DNA of 34,068 nt, taken from the NCBI GenBank assembly GCA_905215325.1, contig CAJMPP010000025.1, positions 1-34,068 of the forward strand, read 5' to 3'. This document shows positions 32,624 to 34,068 of this stretch, piece by piece (position 1 is the first letter of the stretch; each line of letters opens with the position of its first letter). The position numbers and the translations under genes are program-made. The DNA comes from an uncultured bacterium. GTDB lineage: Bacteria; Actinomycetota; Coriobacteriia; Coriobacteriales; Eggerthellaceae. The notes below the pieces were generated by a model. It was not told where the DNA came from, searched no databases, and was given only the letters and a program-made list of their open reading frames with translations.

Positions 32624-33024
32624 GTAAGATCCGTTTCTCTTCGCGGAAGCAGCGCGCAGCAAACCAAGGCGTCCGGAAACGGGCGGCATCGGTTTCAGTC
32701 AAGCGCTTGCAACCTATGTACCAATTCATCGCACCCGCCCCAGGCGGCGTGCTTGCGCTTGACGCGAGCCGCTTTCTATACGCCTTGCGCGGTGCGTGGA
32801 AGAGCGCGCGAAAAGAAGATTAGAAAGAATTTCGTGAGAAGCAACCCGCTTATTATGATGGTGTTTTCACAAAATGGAAGCGCTTGAGCCCGAAAAGACC
32901 GCGATTGTGCACGAATCTCCACGGCTTTCGGTCTTTTCTGCTGAAGTGGAGCAACTTTGTACCCGCCCCTCCATTGCGGGGTATAATGGTAAGGCTATTG
33001 CCCCGAGACTTGAGAGGTTTATTC
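32624..33024. other. Gap between the helicase gene and the exopolysaccharide operon
   Basis: 401 bp between divergent genes, with an AT-richer part near 32815-32880. It contains a long-loop inverted repeat (GAAAAGACCG 32892-32901 with CGGTCTTTTC 32929-32938) and the operon's -10 box. No gene is seen. Confidence 0.5.
32982..32987 (+). promoter_or_regulatory. -10 box of the exopolysaccharide operon
   Basis: A perfect TATAAT, 38 bases before the start codon. No good -35 at 16-18 bp; TTTGTA at 32956-32961 is 20 bp away. The inverted repeat at 32892-32938 lies just upstream and could bind a regulator. Confidence 0.55.
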
Positions 33025-33690
33025 ATGACATTGCTCGAGCTGCTTCAGCTTATGCGCAAGCATCTGAAGCTCATGATCGTCCTGCCTATCGTGTGCGCGC
33101 TTGCGACCGCCGTGGTCTGCTTCGTCGCGCTGCCCAACACGTATACCGCTTCCACCAGCATGTACGTGCTTGCGAAGCAGTCTTCGGCGAACTCCGACAA
33201 TGCTGCGAACTACTCCAACCTCAACGCCAGCCAGATGATGGCCAACGACGTGTCCACGCTTCTCAAGAGCGACCGCATCGAGGCCGACACCGCAAAGGAC
33301 CTGCATCTCGAGTCGCTGAAGGGGTACTCCACCAAGGTCACCAGCGAGACCACCTCGCGCGTCATCACGCTTTCCGTCACCGGCACCGACCCGGATATCG
33401 CCGCCACCATCGCCAACGACATGGCCAGCAACGTCTCCAAGGTCGCGCAGCAGGTCATGGACGTCCAGTCGGTCAACGTTATCGACCAGGCCACGGCCCC
33501 CACGGCGCCCTCCGGCCCCAATCGTCCCATGTACATCGCCGTCGCGCTGCTCGCCGGCTTGTTCGTCGCCATCGCCATCGTCGTGGTATCCGATATGCTC
33601 AACACGAAGGTGCGCAACGCCGACGAGATCGAAGACCTGCTGGGCCTGCCCGTCATCGGCCGCATGCCTGCTCTCAAGGGAGGTAAATAA
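33025..33690 (+). CDS. Wzz/YveK-type capsule chain-length/kinase-modulator protein
   Basis: 221 residues of the Wzz/CapA/YveK type, which controls polysaccharide length and activates the partner tyrosine kinase. It has membrane helices at about 14-36 and 168-192, with an extracellular part between. The first helix is followed by TYTASTSMYVLAKQ, the usual Wzz N-motif. The proline-rich motif ahead of the second helix is TAPTAPSGPNRP. A 29-residue cytoplasmic tail follows (DEIEDLLGLPVIGRMP), typical of the segment that contacts the kinase. The frame is open to 32884, but the ATG at 33025 has GAGAGG upstream and follows the TATAAT at 32982. The kinase gene follows 3 bp later. Confidence 0.9.
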   Translation: MTLLELLQLMRKHLKLMIVLPIVCALATAVVCFVALPNTYTASTSMYVLAKQSSANSDNAANYSNLNASQMMANDVSTLLKSDRIEADTAKDLHLESLKGYSTKVTSETTSRVITLSVTGTDPDIAATIANDMASNVSKVAQQVMDVQSVNVIDQATAPTAPSGPNRPMYIAVALLAGLFVAIAIVVVSDMLNTKVRNADEIEDLLGLPVIGRMPALKGGK

Positions 33691-33693
33691 GCT

Positions 33694-34068
33694 ATGGCTC
33701 GCAAACCTAAAGGCGGCGACGATATGGAGATGCAGAACGCCGCGAAGACCCTGATGGCCAACATCCGCTTCATGAGCGTCGATAATCCCATCCGTTCCCT
33801 GGTGTTCACCAGCTCCATCCCCAACGAAGGCAAGTCCACGGTCACGTGCAACGTCGCCCGCGCCATCGCGTCCTCGGGCATGCGCGTGTGCCTGGTCGAG
33901 TGCGACATGCGCAACCGCACGCTGGCCGGCATGCTCGGCGTGCGCTCCACGGGCGGTCTGTACTCGGTGCTCTCCGATACCATGCCCATCCAGCAGGCCA
34001 TCGTCTCCACAAACACCGAGAACATGTTCCTGCTCGATGCCGAGCCGCACATCCCTAATCCCGCCGAC
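33694..34068 (+). CDS. CpsD/CapB-type tyrosine kinase, 5' part (runs off the window)
   Basis: 125 codons to the window edge, with no stop. It encodes the cytoplasmic BY-kinase partner of the preceding Wzz-like protein, which autophosphorylates and governs exopolysaccharide export. Walker A is SSIPNEGKST (40-49), preceded by NIRFMSVDNPIRSLVFT. Walker A' is VCLVECDMRN (65-74), a variant of the usual DxDxR. The ribosome site is GGGAGG in the 3' end of the Wzz-like gene. The C-terminal part with Walker B and the tyrosine cluster lies outside the window. Confidence 0.88.
   Translation, partial: MARKPKGGDDMEMQNAAKTLMANIRFMSVDNPIRSLVFTSSIPNEGKSTVTCNVARAIASSGMRVCLVECDMRNRTLAGMLGVRSTGGLYSVLSDTMPIQQAIVSTNTENMFLLDAEPHIPNPAD

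Noticed and set aside
30929..32887. A 652-residue Ala/Val/Leu-rich frame on the plus strand
   Set aside because: It is the antisense shadow of the DEAD-box helicase gene, whose motifs are complete on the minus strand.

Overview
The window is a high-GC chromosomal segment with ordinary housekeeping genes. The gene set, the GC-rich codon use and several family-typical arrangements (glmU-prs-pth in a row, long-form hpf, DUF4012 next to exopolysaccharide genes, an isolated moeA/moaB pair) suggest an anaerobic actinobacterium of the class Coriobacteriia, perhaps Eggerthellaceae. This is inferred from protein style only; no rRNA or tRNA gene is present to confirm it.

Layout. 1-3.9 kb: an M20 amidohydrolase, then molybdopterin genes moeA and moaB/mog. 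3.9-5.6 kb: a gene-poor, repeat-rich stretch with two related long hairpins and a zinc-ribbon membrane protein bracketed by two 140-bp direct repeats. 5.7-8.4 kb: alanine racemase with a long N-terminal extension, facing proC. 8.8-10.8 kb: an esterase-like hydrolase and a PARG-like (TIGR02452) protein with an altered catalytic motif, both on the minus strand. 10.8-11.6 kb: a non-coding stretch with a 51-52-bp periodic motif. 11.6-14.4 kb: family-4 uracil-DNA glycosylase, folC, acyl carrier protein. 14.8-17.2 kb: hpf and nhaA, divergent. 17.6-22.6 kb: glmU, prs, pth and a DHA2-type MFS exporter. 22.7-26.1 kb: a polar amino-acid ABC importer (lipoprotein, permease, ATPase) and a histidine phosphatase. 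26.4-32.6 kb, minus strand: a membrane-anchored DUF4012 protein, a membrane-anchored caspase-fold (C11/CHAT-like) protein whose last domain lies in another frame, and a DEAD-box RNA helicase. 33.0 kb to the end: a Wzz/YveK-type chain-length protein and the start of its CpsD-like tyrosine kinase, the beginning of an exopolysaccharide operon that runs off the window.

How it fits together. glmU and alr feed cell-wall synthesis; prs and folC feed nucleotide and folate supply; pth and hpf serve the ribosome; moeA and moaB serve molybdoenzymes. The right end looks like a cell-surface/exopolysaccharide region. Many intergenic gaps carry repeats: a short element family with five copies, all in the same orientation; long hairpins; and several gap-specific direct repeats. 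Most promoters that can be seen are extended -10 (TGnTAnnnT) elements with weak -35 boxes. I see no CRISPR array, transposase, prophage or tRNA gene. The candidates most worth following up are the covarying twin hairpins, the repeat-bracketed zinc-ribbon gene, the PARG-like protein with an E-to-Q change at the catalytic position, and the frameshifted caspase-like protein.
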